Origin: Acidobacteriota bacterium
Lineage (GTDB): Bacteria > Acidobacteriota > Thermoanaerobaculia > Multivoradales > Multivoraceae
Assembly: GCA_029263415.1 (NCBI GenBank)
Contig: JAJCXN010000037.1
Span: forward strand, 164,288 to 228,287
Direction of reading: 5' to 3'
DNA: 64,000 nucleotides
Shown one piece after another: positions 1 to 8,327 of this stretch; within the stretch, counting starts at the first letter, position 1, and every line of letters begins with the position of its first letter. The notes beneath the pieces are model-generated. The model did not search any database. It had not been told where the DNA came from and saw nothing but the letters and a program-made list of their open reading frames with translations. Position numbers and translations under genes: made by a program.

Positions 1-24
1 CGATGGAGTCGTGAGGATCCCTCA

Positions 25-774
25 GTGAAGGTTCTCGGTCCGGGAGAACTGTTGCCCCCGCTCGAGACGGCGGATGAGTCAGGGTTGTTGGCCGCTGGTG
101 GCTCCCTTGATCCAGCCAGGTTGGTCAGCGCCTATCGAGCGGGTGTGTTTCCGTGGCCACTCTTGGGGGCCGGACAGCCTATGCTTTGGTTCAGCCCCGA
201 TCCGAGGTTTGTGCTGTTTCCCGAGGAACTCCACTGCTCCAAGTCCCTCCAGCGAACTTTGCGACGTAAGCGGTTCCGCGTAACTGTTGATCAATGCTTC
301 GACCGAGTGCTCGCCGGTTGCAGCGAGACGCCGCGGGAGGGACAAGACGGGACTTGGATTACTCCTGAGATGATCGCCGCTTATCGGAAGCTCCATGAAC
401 TCGGCATCGCGCACTCGGTCGAAGTTCACGCTTTTGAGTCCGATGACGCCGCGAAGGAGCGTCTGCTCGGTGGGCTTTATGGCCTAGCAATCGGGAGAGT
501 GTTCTTCGGAGAGTCGATGTTCTCCCGAGCGACCGACGCGTCCAAGGTCGGCTTTGTGACCCTGGTTCGCGCCCTGCGCATGGCTGGGTTTGGGATGGTC
601 GACTGTCAGCAGGAGACCTCACACTTGGGGCATTTTGGGGCACGCCCGGTGCCACGACGGGAGTTCTCTAGGCACCTGGAAGAGCTCTTAGACGAGCGCC
701 CGGCGGAGTGCTGGAAGGGCCTTGTTGATTCCGTTCAACCCACTGGCCTGGGCGGTACCGTGCGAACGGTGTAG
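25..774 (+). CDS. aat: leucyl/phenylalanyl-tRNA--protein transferase
   Basis: Transfers Leu or Phe from aminoacyl-tRNA to the N-terminal Arg/Lys of proteins, marking them for ClpS/ClpAP degradation in the cytoplasm (N-degron pathway). Family blocks seen in order: FPWP near residue 43, WFSPDPR (~55), GTWITPEMIAAY (~109), the long GGLYGLAIGRVFFGESMFSR block (~150) and DCQQETSHLGHFGA (~195). The length of 249 aa fits the family. The start is a GTG (VKVLGPG...); the next residues lead directly into the conserved N-terminal part, so no upstream extension is needed. Followed after ~90 bp by a TPR gene on the same strand. Confidence 0.96.
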   Translation: MKVLGPGELLPPLETADESGLLAAGGSLDPARLVSAYRAGVFPWPLLGAGQPMLWFSPDPRFVLFPEELHCSKSLQRTLRRKRFRVTVDQCFDRVLAGCSETPREGQDGTWITPEMIAAYRKLHELGIAHSVEVHAFESDDAAKERLLGGLYGLAIGRVFFGESMFSRATDASKVGFVTLVRALRMAGFGMVDCQQETSHLGHFGARPVPRREFSRHLEELLDERPAECWKGLVDSVQPTGLGGTVRTV

Positions 775-866
775 AGTTTCTCCCTCCAGTCTGAATGGTC
801 TCCTTAACTTAAGCCCACAGCGATTGCCGGGACGATGCCTCCCGGAACAACGAGTTGAACCAATCC

Positions 867-1454
867 ATGGCAACCCAAGTCGACGCTCCCGCTCCGAAGA
901 GCAGTTTTGATTCAGCGAGCTCAGATTCAACGAGTCCAGGTTTGACTGGTGCTGATAGCGACAGTGTCGAGACCGTCGATCCAGTCGAGATCCGCGAGCG
1001 TATCCAACGCGGGATCCAACTGTGCCGGGCCCAACAGCTGGAGAAGGGATACCGGCTTCTTCGAACTGTTACCCAGGATGTGGTGCCGAATCGCGATTTG
1101 CCTGGCCTATTCTTCTCCTACCTGGGCTACGGGATTGCCGCCTTTGAAGCGCGCTACAACGACGGGCTGGCCCTGTGTGAGCGAGCAATCGAGATGGAGT
1201 TCTACAACACCGAGAATCACTACAATCTCGCCCGGACGTACATGCTGCTCGGATCCCGCAAGAAGACGATCTCTGCGATTCGAGCGGGCCTTCGAGTTGA
1301 TGCTGATGATCGGGCCCTGAGGCTATTGTTGCGCGAGTTGGGTGTCCGCAAGAGGCCACCAATCCCTTTTCTTAACCGCAACCATGGACTCAACCGATGG
1401 CTCGGCAACCTCCTGCATTTCCTGACCGCGCCACCTCATGCAAAGGACAAATAA
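867..1454 (+). CDS. TPR-repeat protein, function unknown
   Basis: About 195 aa. A low-complexity, Ser/Asp-rich N-terminus (first ~45 residues) is followed by helical repeats with TPR character (GYRLLRTV..., FFSYLGYGIAAFEARYNDGLALCERAIEM, NTENHYNLARTYMLLG, KKTISAIRAGLRVDADD) and a basic C-terminal tail. TPRs mediate protein-protein contacts; no catalytic motif is visible. I prefer the ATG at 867 over an in-frame TTG four codons upstream. The TAA stop shares its last A with the ATG of the following nitrilase (TAATG), so the two are probably translationally coupled. Confidence 0.75.
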   Translation: MATQVDAPAPKSSFDSASSDSTSPGLTGADSDSVETVDPVEIRERIQRGIQLCRAQQLEKGYRLLRTVTQDVVPNRDLPGLFFSYLGYGIAAFEARYNDGLALCERAIEMEFYNTENHYNLARTYMLLGSRKKTISAIRAGLRVDADDRALRLLLRELGVRKRPPIPFLNRNHGLNRWLGNLLHFLTAPPHAKDK

Positions 1455-2383
1455 TGAGAGTCGCAGCGGTGCAGGCAGCACCGGCTTTTCTCGATACATC
1501 GGCGACCCAGGAGATCATTCTCGCGTCGTTGGACCAAGCGCATCAGGGGGGTGCTCGGCTGTGTGTTTTCCCCGAGACCTTCTGGCCGGGTTATCCCTTT
1601 TGGGTCGACCTGACTGCTGCATCTTCTTTCAACGATGACTTGCAAAAGCGCGCGTATGCCCAGTACTTAGCTGCGGCCGTGAGCACGGAAGGAGAGCTTT
1701 TTCAGGGCGTGATCAAGAGGTGCGCAGAGTTAGGGGTGTTCGCGTACCTGGGATTTGCTGAACGTTCGGAATCGGGCGGCTCGGTCTATTGCTCGCTGGC
1801 GGCGATCGATCCTGAGCGCGGGCTGGTGAGTGTTCATCGCAAGCTCCGCCCGACCTACGGCGAACGGTTAGTTTGGTCTCCGGGCGATGGTGAGGGCCTG
1901 GTGGTGCACGACTTTGGCGGAGTCCGTGTTGGAGGCCTCAACTGCTGGGAGAACTGGATGCCGCTGGCGCGGACCGCGCTGTACGCGCAGGGCGAGCAGA
2001 TTCATGTCTCGACCTGGCCCGGTGCACCGCACCTCACGCACGATATCTCGCGCTTCACCGCGCTTGAAGGCAGGGTCTTCGTGGTCGCTGCGGGAGCGGT
2101 GCTTCGCGATGAGCACATCCCTCACGACTTTGCATTGCGTGACGAGGTGCTAGCAGTGCGGCAACGGTTCAACAGCGGTGGATCGATCATTGTTGCACCC
2201 ACTGGTGAGGTGTTGGCCGAGGCCGCGCCTCATGAGGAAACGGTATTGTTCGCAGATCTTGATTTGGAGATGGTCGCGGCTGAACGGCACAACTTCGATC
2301 CAACTGGGCACTATGGTCGCCCAGACGTGCTCAGTTTGTCGATTGATCGACGGCGAACGCGCACCCTACAGGAGCGCAGCTAG
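1454..2383 (+). CDS. nitrilase (carbon-nitrogen hydrolase superfamily)
   Basis: Predicted to hydrolyse an organic nitrile to the carboxylic acid plus ammonia in the cytoplasm. The Glu-Lys-Cys triad is visible: Glu41 in FPETFWPGYPFW, Lys in HRKLRPTYGE (~residue 130), and Cys in GGLNCWENWMPL (~163). The CWENWMPL block with Trp after the catalytic Cys is characteristic of the true nitrilase branch rather than amidases. At 309 aa it is slightly short for the branch, whose C-terminal tail is variable. An upstream in-frame ATG (1397) would run into the TPR gene; the ATG at 1454 begins the conserved MRVAAVQAAP strand. It overlaps the convergent gluQ end by 4 bp. The substrate cannot be read from sequence. 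Confidence 0.9.
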   Translation: MRVAAVQAAPAFLDTSATQEIILASLDQAHQGGARLCVFPETFWPGYPFWVDLTAASSFNDDLQKRAYAQYLAAAVSTEGELFQGVIKRCAELGVFAYLGFAERSESGGSVYCSLAAIDPERGLVSVHRKLRPTYGERLVWSPGDGEGLVVHDFGGVRVGGLNCWENWMPLARTALYAQGEQIHVSTWPGAPHLTHDISRFTALEGRVFVVAAGAVLRDEHIPHDFALRDEVLAVRQRFNSGGSIIVAPTGEVLAEAAPHEETVLFADLDLEMVAAERHNFDPTGHYGRPDVLSLSIDRRRTRTLQERS

Positions 2384-3408
2384 GGCAGGACTGGAGGCGC
2401 CTGCCGTTGCTGGATGAAGTTGTCGGGCACGACCACTGGATCGAGTGGAATCGCGCTCAGGTCGAACCAATCGATGAGCGCAGCCGCCTCGATCGGTTCG
2501 CGGGTTCGCCGTTGCCCCAAGGTCCACGCCAGGTAGCCGACAATCTCGGTTGATCGCCAGCCAGATTGACGGAGGGTCCGGAGCGTTAGCGCTGGATGGC
2601 GCTTACTGAGCTTGTCACCGTGCTCGTCGATCAGCAGCGGGACATGTGTGTACCTTGGGGTCGGCACGCCCAGTGCGCGTTGCAGCAAGACCTGGCGGGC
2701 GGTGGAAGACAGTAGGTCTTGTCCGCGAACGACTTCTGTGATGCCTTGTTGTGCGTCGTCGACCACCACGGCTAGCTGGTAGGCCCACAGGCCATCGCGC
2801 CGTCGTAGTACGAAGTCGCCGGTGGTCTCGCTGACCCGTTCGACGATTCGTCCCGAGAGAAGGTCCTCGAACTCGACCGGATCATCATCTGGCTCCACGG
2901 TGAAACGCACAGAGGCCACCGGCTCCTTCGATTCGAGCAGCACTTCAAGCCACCCTGAGGGCCGTTCCTTTGGACGTGCCTCTTTGGGGTAGGGGGAGGA
3001 TTCAGCATGATGAGGTGCGCTTGCAAGCGAGCGCAGGTCCTTGCGGGTGAGCGGGCACGGAAACAGCCGGCCGGTCGATTCGAGATGCTGCAAAGCTTGG
3101 GAATACAGTTCAGAGCGGTCGGATTGGTGATCCGGAGCCAGAGCAATCCGAAGAGTCTCCTTGGCTTGATCTTGGAGGTGACCGGGACCCACGTCCCAGT
3201 CCAGGCCGAGCCACAAGAGATCTTCGATCTGTTGTACTTCGCTGCCCGCGACCACGCGTGGTCCGTCGAGGTCTTCCACCCGCCACACGAACTCGCCACC
3301 CTTTGATCGCGCGGCCAGCCACGCCACCAAAGCGGTGCGCGCATTGCCCAGGTGAATGTCACCCGTGGGGGAGGGGGCGTAGCGCCCGCGAGTTGGAGCG
3401 ATGGTCAC
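2380..3408 (-). CDS. gluQ: glutamyl-Q tRNA(Asp) synthetase
   Basis: A truncated GluRS paralogue that attaches Glu to queuosine at position 34 of tRNA(Asp). Class I signature RYAPSPTGDIHLGN at residues 9-22 (HIGH = HLGN) and a KMSKS equivalent KLSKR near residue 268. The whole protein is 342 aa, so the anticodon-binding domain of full GluRS is absent, as expected for GluQ. Only one Cys (LFPCPLTRKDL) remains of the zinc site found in the E. coli enzyme, so zinc binding is probably lost. The start is GTG. It lies 12 bp downstream of the MAPEG gene, probably in one transcript. A divergent discriminating GluRS is less likely given the length. Confidence 0.88.
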   Translation of the reverse strand: MTIAPTRGRYAPSPTGDIHLGNARTALVAWLAARSKGGEFVWRVEDLDGPRVVAGSEVQQIEDLLWLGLDWDVGPGHLQDQAKETLRIALAPDHQSDRSELYSQALQHLESTGRLFPCPLTRKDLRSLASAPHHAESSPYPKEARPKERPSGWLEVLLESKEPVASVRFTVEPDDDPVEFEDLLSGRIVERVSETTGDFVLRRRDGLWAYQLAVVVDDAQQGITEVVRGQDLLSSTARQVLLQRALGVPTPRYTHVPLLIDEHGDKLSKRHPALTLRTLRQSGWRSTEIVGYLAWTLGQRRTREPIEAAALIDWFDLSAIPLDPVVVPDNFIQQRQAPPVLP

Positions 3409-3420
3409 GGCGCTACTCCG

Positions 3421-3807
3421 CTAGGACAGCATGTTCCAGTTGAGCCCCAGTCCGATCAACGCGCCAGCCAAGAGCGCGAGTTCAACGGTGAAACTGAGCC
3501 AGCTGCCAAGTGTTCTCTTACCGGGACTCCTGAGGTAGCCGATGGCGTAGAGGGTCCTGGCGAGCAGGAAGGCTACGCCCAAGCCCGTTGCCCAGGGCAC
3601 ACTTACGAGAGCGCCGAAGAGCCAGACAGAGGGGATGAACACGATCAGCCTCTCGTGGGTGTTGACTTGAATGCGCAAGGCCCTTTCGAACTCTGGCGGA
3701 CCGGTGATAGCGGGCGCGAGGACCTTGGTACGGTAGCGTGCCACCAGCAGAGAGAAGATCCAATACTGGAGGAGAGAGAGGAGAATGATGAGGGTGACGG
3801 GTTGCAT
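3421..3807 (-). CDS. MAPEG-family integral membrane protein
   Basis: About 128 aa with four hydrophobic segments (residues ~2-18, 50-70, 74-90, 105-125). The diagnostic MAPEG blocks are FERALRIQVNTHERLIVF, which carries the Asn/Glu/Arg of the family, and ARTLYAIGYLRSPGKRTLG. Eukaryotic relatives are glutathione transferases and leukotriene synthases; bacterial members are mostly uncharacterised. I place the start at the ATG of MQPVTLI rather than 30 codons upstream, because the upstream extension is hydrophilic, lacks family similarity and would overlap the divergent nuclease promoter. gluQ follows 12 bp downstream. Confidence 0.83.
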   Translation of the reverse strand: MQPVTLIILLSLLQYWIFSLLVARYRTKVLAPAITGPPEFERALRIQVNTHERLIVFIPSVWLFGALVSVPWATGLGVAFLLARTLYAIGYLRSPGKRTLGSWLSFTVELALLAGALIGLGLNWNMLS

Positions 3808-3895
3808 CGTTGGGCCGATCAGTGTCGTTGTTGGCGCGTGGGCGAGACACGTGCGAAATCGCAGGGGGCGACGTGGTCTGGAGAATCCTGTGGGC

Positions 3896-4879
3896 ATGAA
3901 TCATACCGGCCTGCTGTTTGGCCGGTCGTTGATGTTGGCTGCGTGCGTGGCGCCAGCTGTCTTGACTCCCACGCCTGCAGTGGCCTGGAACGGCGTCGGA
4001 CACGAGGTGGTTGCCCGAGTTGCCTGGAATCAACTGGATGCAGTCACCAAGGCAGAAGCGGTGCGTCTGTTGCTCGCTACTCGTCCTGAAGTCGAACTCA
4101 CTCAGATGCGTCCTGTTTTGGGCGGCCGTCGCGACCAGATTCTCTTCGAGCGCGCGGCGACCTGGCCAGACTATGTGCGTAGCCAGGTGCCTGACGAGAA
4201 TCGGCCAGGATGGCACTACACCAATTTGTTTTGGAAGCAGGTCGACGGTCGTGCTGTCGATCTTCCGGAGATGAGACCGGCTGCTGAGAATGTGCTCACC
4301 GAGCTGCCGAGGCTGCTCAATACCCTCGCCGATAGTGGTTCTAGCGACCATGATCGTGGTGTGGCCTTGGCCTGGGTTCTGCACCTGATTGGCGATCTTC
4401 ACCAGCCCTTGCACTGCTCAGCGCGTGTCACCGATCAAGATCCGCGCGGCGATCGCGGCGGCAACAGTTTCAAGCTTGCTCCGGAACAAGAGGGAGTTCC
4501 AGACTTCAGGCGAGACAACCTGCATTCACTGTGGGACGGAGCTCTGTCGCGCTTGTACCCGCAGAAGTTTTGGGAGTCCGATTGGAGGTACCGGCAGCGT
4601 TTGCTCGCGATCGTTGTGCCCGTTCAGGTGTCAACAATGCAAGACGCCCGGCCTGCTGCCACCTTCGACCGTTCAACAGCCGCCGCCACCTTGATGGAGT
4701 GGGTGGAGGAGGGCTTCGCTGTGGCGAAGCGGGCTTGTTATCCCGCGGGACTTGTGCGCAACCAACCGGCTAGCGCTAGCATGCTAGGAGCCGCGGCGGC
4801 GGAAGCTCAGCAGCGCATGCTGTGGGCGGGCGAACGTCTTGCTGCAGTACTAGAGGCGATTCTCGCTACCGACGGATAA
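3896..4879 (+). CDS. secreted S1/P1-type nuclease
   Basis: Zinc-dependent single-strand nuclease/3'-nucleotidase family. The signal peptide (MNHTGLLFGRSLMLAACVAP...) would be cleaved before WNGVGHEVVARVA, so the Trp would be the mature N-terminus that binds Zn through its amino group. Further ligand motifs: GHE (~29), WHYTN (~110), HLIGDLHQPLH (~165) and DNLHSLWDG (~210), which together supply the trinuclear zinc site. 327 aa from the ATG at 3896; an in-frame ATG 37 codons earlier would place a hydrophilic stretch before the signal peptide. Probably periplasmic or extracellular, scavenging nucleotides and phosphate. Its 3' end overlaps the convergent methyltransferase by 14 bp. Confidence 0.9.
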   Translation: MNHTGLLFGRSLMLAACVAPAVLTPTPAVAWNGVGHEVVARVAWNQLDAVTKAEAVRLLLATRPEVELTQMRPVLGGRRDQILFERAATWPDYVRSQVPDENRPGWHYTNLFWKQVDGRAVDLPEMRPAAENVLTELPRLLNTLADSGSSDHDRGVALAWVLHLIGDLHQPLHCSARVTDQDPRGDRGGNSFKLAPEQEGVPDFRRDNLHSLWDGALSRLYPQKFWESDWRYRQRLLAIVVPVQVSTMQDARPAATFDRSTAAATLMEWVEEGFAVAKRACYPAGLVRNQPASASMLGAAAAEAQQRMLWAGERLAAVLEAILATDG

Positions 4880-5531
4880 AGACATACTCACGAAAACCGT
4901 CGCGCTGTAGAAAGCATCGATCCACCTCCCACCCGGACATGACCTTCAGGAGTTGCGGCTCGGTGTAGCGTGGCGACGGTCGAGTTCCGGGGTTGGCGGT
5001 AGCGATGAGTGTCTCCTGATCTTGAATCTTGATCTGGCGAGGCTGCTCGGGGAGCGTACCCAAGTAGGAAATTTGACAGAGCAGGCGCGTTCCCGATGCA
5101 GCGTAGGGCTGCACGCCCTCGACCAGACCGCGAATCTGCTCAGTCGATAGGAAGTCAAACAAGTCCCAGGTCAACAAGAGATCGAAGATCGATCGTGTTT
5201 CGGCCTTCCCGGGGCGTTGGTCGAGAATCCCAGCGATCAATTGGCCGACCGCATGCGAGTCGTTCGTCCGCTTCAGACGATCGGGCCGCTCGACCAGCTG
5301 CGGGTACAGGTCGAGAATCTCGAGCTGGCAACCAACTTTGCTGAAGAACTCGACGTTCTCACCGTATGCAGCTCCAAAGTCAAGCACTCTACGACGATCC
5401 CTCGAGCGCAGAGAGTCGATGGCAGCAGAGAACGCCCTACTCTGGCGTGGAGCACCAACGGCGCTTCTCGGTTTCTCGGCATTAGCGGTCGCACCGTGCT
5501 GCTTCTTCCTTCGACTAAACGGTAGCCTCAA
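4866..5531 (-). CDS. putative class I SAM-dependent methyltransferase
   Basis: 221 aa. A basic, disordered N-terminus of ~45 residues precedes RVLDFGAAYGENVEFFS (~48-65), which fits motif I of Rossmann-fold methyltransferases (G-x-x-x-G). LEILDLYPQLVER follows as the acidic strand-2 motif, and FDLLLTWDLFDFL as the motif IV region. The substrate is unknown. Its ATG overlaps the TGA of the upstream bactofilin gene by 4 bp, implying coupling. The pairing hints at an envelope or cytoskeleton role, but this is inference. The N-terminus resembles a membrane-proximal or DNA/RNA-binding tail only in charge. Confidence 0.68.
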   Translation of the reverse strand: MRLPFSRRKKQHGATANAEKPRSAVGAPRQSRAFSAAIDSLRSRDRRRVLDFGAAYGENVEFFSKVGCQLEILDLYPQLVERPDRLKRTNDSHAVGQLIAGILDQRPGKAETRSIFDLLLTWDLFDFLSTEQIRGLVEGVQPYAASGTRLLCQISYLGTLPEQPRQIKIQDQETLIATANPGTRPSPRYTEPQLLKVMSGWEVDRCFLQRDGFREYVFIRR

Positions 5532-6070
5532 GCAGGTGCCTCAGTGGGTTTCTCCGTGGAGGCGCTACTTTGCGAACGCTGTTTGGACGAGAGTTGAGGT
5601 TTCTGATTGTTCGGATTCCGCCGTGCTTCACGTTGCCGCGATTCTTGCGGGCCTTGCATGTCGATTGTTCCGCGAAAGCTGGACCCATCCTCTAGAGTGA
5701 CCCTCGGAGCGACGATGTTGCCTTCGACGCGGCCAGTATTACGGATCACGACTTCGCTCTCCCCGGTGAGATTGCCGTGGACTTCACCTTCGACTTGAAT
5801 GCTTTCACCGAACACATCAGCGCTGACGCGCCCGCTCCGGCCCACGGTGACACTGTGCTTGTGCAGTCGGACTTCGCCTTCGACGCGGCCTTCGATGATG
5901 AGATCTTCTTTGCCTGAGAGGTCGCCTTTGATGCTGATGGATGGACCGATCACTGCTGTGGAACCTCCGGACCTTTTGGTCTTGGTGCTGCGTTGGGGAG
6001 TCGACTGTGCGGAGTGCGGAGTGGCACTAGAGGGCTGAACGTTCGACGCGGTGTCCTTCTTATTCCACAT
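5528..6070 (-). CDS. bactofilin-family polymer-forming cytoskeletal protein
   Basis: 180 aa. The central ~95-residue domain has the regular right-handed beta-helix periodicity of bactofilins: AVIGPSISIKGDLSGKEDLIIEG..., VEGEVRLHKHSVTVGRSGRVSADVFGESIQVEGEVHGNLTGESEVVI and so on, with GRVEGNI at the end. The flanks are low-complexity: a Ser/Thr/Gln-rich N-terminus and a Gln/Ser/Lys-rich C-terminus. Bactofilins polymerise without nucleotide and scaffold cell-wall enzymes, stalks or chromosome-segregation machinery at the inner membrane. The methyltransferase downstream overlaps by 4 bp. The 230 bp upstream is shared with the divergent antiporter and contains an AT-rich patch (6171-6182) that could hold a promoter. 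Confidence 0.9.
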   Translation of the reverse strand: MWNKKDTASNVQPSSATPHSAQSTPQRSTKTKRSGGSTAVIGPSISIKGDLSGKEDLIIEGRVEGEVRLHKHSVTVGRSGRVSADVFGESIQVEGEVHGNLTGESEVVIRNTGRVEGNIVAPRVTLEDGSSFRGTIDMQGPQESRQREARRNPNNQKPQLSSKQRSQSSASTEKPTEAPA

Positions 6071-6304
6071 GGTAGCTACCTTTTGAAGGTTGTAGTGACT
6101 GTGACGCGGGATGGGACTCTGAGCGAACGATTAGCTCGGCGGCGCAATGCGCATCCAAAACATAGCCGAAAGACTATATACCGAGGTTGGGCCGAACGCT
6201 AGGATTCGCGCTCCCAAGTCTTGAAAGTAGAGCCGGGCTTAGAGTGATACTCGTACCAGAGTGCAAGAATCGTCCTACTCGTCAGTTCTTCAGGAGTCCA
6301 CCTT

Positions 6305-7471
6305 GTGGCTTTGATTGCAGCATTGTTCTTGGGCTTCGGCCTGATCGCTCGGAAGCTCGAGCACAACTCGGTGACCGGACCGATGGTGTTCACCGCTGGA
6401 GGGCTAGTCTGTGCGCTAGTGGGCGCTGAGGGGCTCAACAGCGGAATCGATGAAGGATTCCTCCACGGTATCGCTGAGCTCACTTTGATCTTGCTGTTGT
6501 TCGGCGACGCCGCGACAATCTCCTGGAGCAAGGTGCGCAGCAATAGGGCTCCGCTGCGGCTGTTGGTGATCGGCTTGCCGCTGACCATAGTGGTTGGCAC
6601 GGTGGTTGGCTGGCAGCTGTTACCGGCTCTTGGCATATGGGGGGCCGCCCTGCTGGCTTCGATCCTGGCGCCAACCGACGCTGCTCTCGCACAGGCCATG
6701 GTCACCAATGAATCTGTTCCAGAGAAGATCCGTAGCGCTTTGACCGTCGAGAGCGGCTTGAATGACGGTATTGCCTTGCCGGTGGTGTTGGTCACCGCTT
6801 CATGTCTTGCTTTGAAGGGACAAGGAGACTTGTTGCCGCAACTGAGCCTCGGTGCACAGCAAGTTCTCCTGGGCCCACCGGTGGGGATCGCCATCGGGTG
6901 GCTCGGCGCTAAGGCCACCGACCTCGCGCTGAAGCGGGAGTGGACCCAGTTGAGCTTCGAGCAGTTCGCGGGGCCGGCGTTGGCGGTGCTGGCCTACGCC
7001 GCCGCTCACCCGGTTGGGGGCAACGGGTTCATAGCCGCGTTTGTCGCCGGCCTGGTCTTTGGTAACACCAGCGTCCTGGCCAAGGAGCGGCTGCAGGAGT
7101 TTGTTCAAGAGGAAGGGGAGCTGCTGAGCTACATCACCTTCTTCTTGTTTGGTGCCTTGCTGGTTCTGCCGTCAGTCGAGCACTGGACGGTCGAGGCGGC
7201 GGTCTATGCGCTTGCGAGCCTGACTGTGGTGCGCGTTGTGCCGGTGCTACTAAGCCTCAGCGGCACCTCGCTGCGCATGCCGGAGAAGCTGCTGCTGGGG
7301 TGGTTTGGGCCACGAGGCTTGGCGTCTATCCTGTTTGCGCTACTTGTAATCGAAGAGAGTCATCTAGAGCACGGCGAGCAGGTGCTGGCGGTGGTGGTGA
7401 TCACGGTGCTTGCCAGCGTTCTGCTGCATGGAGTCTCGGCGGCGCCCTTGGCCCGCCGATTCCGTCAATAG
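6305..7471 (+). CDS. CPA1-type cation:proton antiporter
   Basis: 388 aa, about 10-12 hydrophobic segments. The transport core is recognisable: LTLILLLFGDA (~60), ASILAPTDAALAQAMVTN (~122) with the TD unwound-helix motif, then IRSALTVESGLNDGIALP (~140) with the ND pair typical of CPA1/NhaP exchangers. Exchanges Na+ or K+ for H+ across the inner membrane. No cytoplasmic C-terminal TrkA/RCK domain is present, so this is a minimal exchanger. The start is GTG at 6305, preceded by CAGGAG at a suitable distance. Divergent from the bactofilin gene. Confidence 0.88.
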   Translation: MALIAALFLGFGLIARKLEHNSVTGPMVFTAGGLVCALVGAEGLNSGIDEGFLHGIAELTLILLLFGDAATISWSKVRSNRAPLRLLVIGLPLTIVVGTVVGWQLLPALGIWGAALLASILAPTDAALAQAMVTNESVPEKIRSALTVESGLNDGIALPVVLVTASCLALKGQGDLLPQLSLGAQQVLLGPPVGIAIGWLGAKATDLALKREWTQLSFEQFAGPALAVLAYAAAHPVGGNGFIAAFVAGLVFGNTSVLAKERLQEFVQEEGELLSYITFFLFGALLVLPSVEHWTVEAAVYALASLTVVRVVPVLLSLSGTSLRMPEKLLLGWFGPRGLASILFALLVIEESHLEHGEQVLAVVVITVLASVLLHGVSAAPLARRFRQ

Positions 7472-7482
7472 ATAGCTTTCTT

Positions 7483-7554
7483 GATTCGCTGATTCGCTGA
7501 TTCGCTGATTCGCTGATTCGCTGGGTCGCTGGGTCGCTGGGTCGCTGGGTCGCT
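7483..7554. repeat. 8-bp tandem repeat array
   Basis: Nine head-to-tail 8-mers just after the antiporter stop: five GATTCGCT units, then four GGGTCGCT units, then a partial GGCGCT. The TCGCT half is invariant and the first three bases switch once, so the array looks like two successive expansions. It lies between convergent genes (antiporter and OmpA lipoprotein) and is outside any coding frame. A slippage-prone locus is likely. Confidence 0.95.
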
Positions 7555-7582
7555 GGCGCTAAGCAGCGGCCGACGTTTTGAG

Positions 7583-8242
7583 CTACTTGAGGACGACCAA
7601 CACCACCCGGCGATTGGAGCGACGGCCCTCGGGGCTGTCGTTGTCGTAGGCAGGGGCCGACTCGCCGTAGGAAATGACTGACATTCGGTGTAGCGGAAAT
7701 CCCTGCGCCTGATTGAGGTGGCGTCTCACCGCTTCAGCGCGCTGCTGACCGAGCTGAAAGTTGAACTGTTCGGGACCCGATGAATCGGTGTGTCCTTGAA
7801 TCTCCAAGTAGATACCGGTGTTTTCGGCGATCAGCGGTTGAGCGAACTCGTCGAGTGCCGCCTTGGATTCATCGGTGAGCTGGGATGTGTTGATCTTGAA
7901 GCGGACGCTGTCGTTGTTGAACACCGTCTCGGAGATGAGCGACCCTTCGGCCAGCTTGCCCGCTGCGAGGGCTCGGTCAAGCGCGTCCTGAGCGGTCTTG
8001 GAGGCGGTCTTTGCGGTCTTCGAGGTCTCATCGATCGCAGCGCCGTTCTCGTCCACACGACGATTGGTGCGAGAGATGTCGGACTGTGTCGACTCGAGGC
8101 GCGATTCCATTTCGTCGACTCGTTCGGTGGTCGGCGCGGTGGCGGTGTTGACCTCGCTGCGCACGAAGTTCTTGGTGGCGCAGCCGGTTCCTAACGAAAC
8201 GGCGATGAGAGCAATGACGGCGGTGAAGAGAGGGTTGTTCAT
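7583..8242 (-). CDS. OmpA-family peptidoglycan-binding lipoprotein
   Basis: 219 aa. Lipoprotein signal with lipobox LGTGC (Cys21), then a ~75-residue Ala/Lys/Asp-rich heptad region resembling a coiled coil (residues ~30-105). The C-terminal OmpA/Pal domain starts near FNNDSVRFKINTSQLTDES (~115) and contains LEIQGHTDSSGPEQFNFQLGQQRAEAVRRHL and a final GRRSNRRVVLVV. The Asp and Arg of these motifs bind diaminopimelate in peptidoglycan. Predicted to tether the outer membrane to the wall, with the coiled coil spanning the periplasm. Expressed on its own; the next minus-strand gene upstream is the VWFA protein 85 bp away. Confidence 0.92.
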   Translation of the reverse strand: MNNPLFTAVIALIAVSLGTGCATKNFVRSEVNTATAPTTERVDEMESRLESTQSDISRTNRRVDENGAAIDETSKTAKTASKTAQDALDRALAAGKLAEGSLISETVFNNDSVRFKINTSQLTDESKAALDEFAQPLIAENTGIYLEIQGHTDSSGPEQFNFQLGQQRAEAVRRHLNQAQGFPLHRMSVISYGESAPAYDNDSPEGRRSNRRVVLVVLK

Positions 8243-8327
8243 GAGTAGAGACTCCGTTGGTTTCGCTGGGGATCAGCAGGGGGGAGAGGACTGTGGCGGG
8301 GCATGAGAGCAGCTACGGACTGTCGAC

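Noticed and set aside
7483..7554. CRISPR-like array
   Set aside because: Units are only 8 bp and have no spacers or cas genes nearby.
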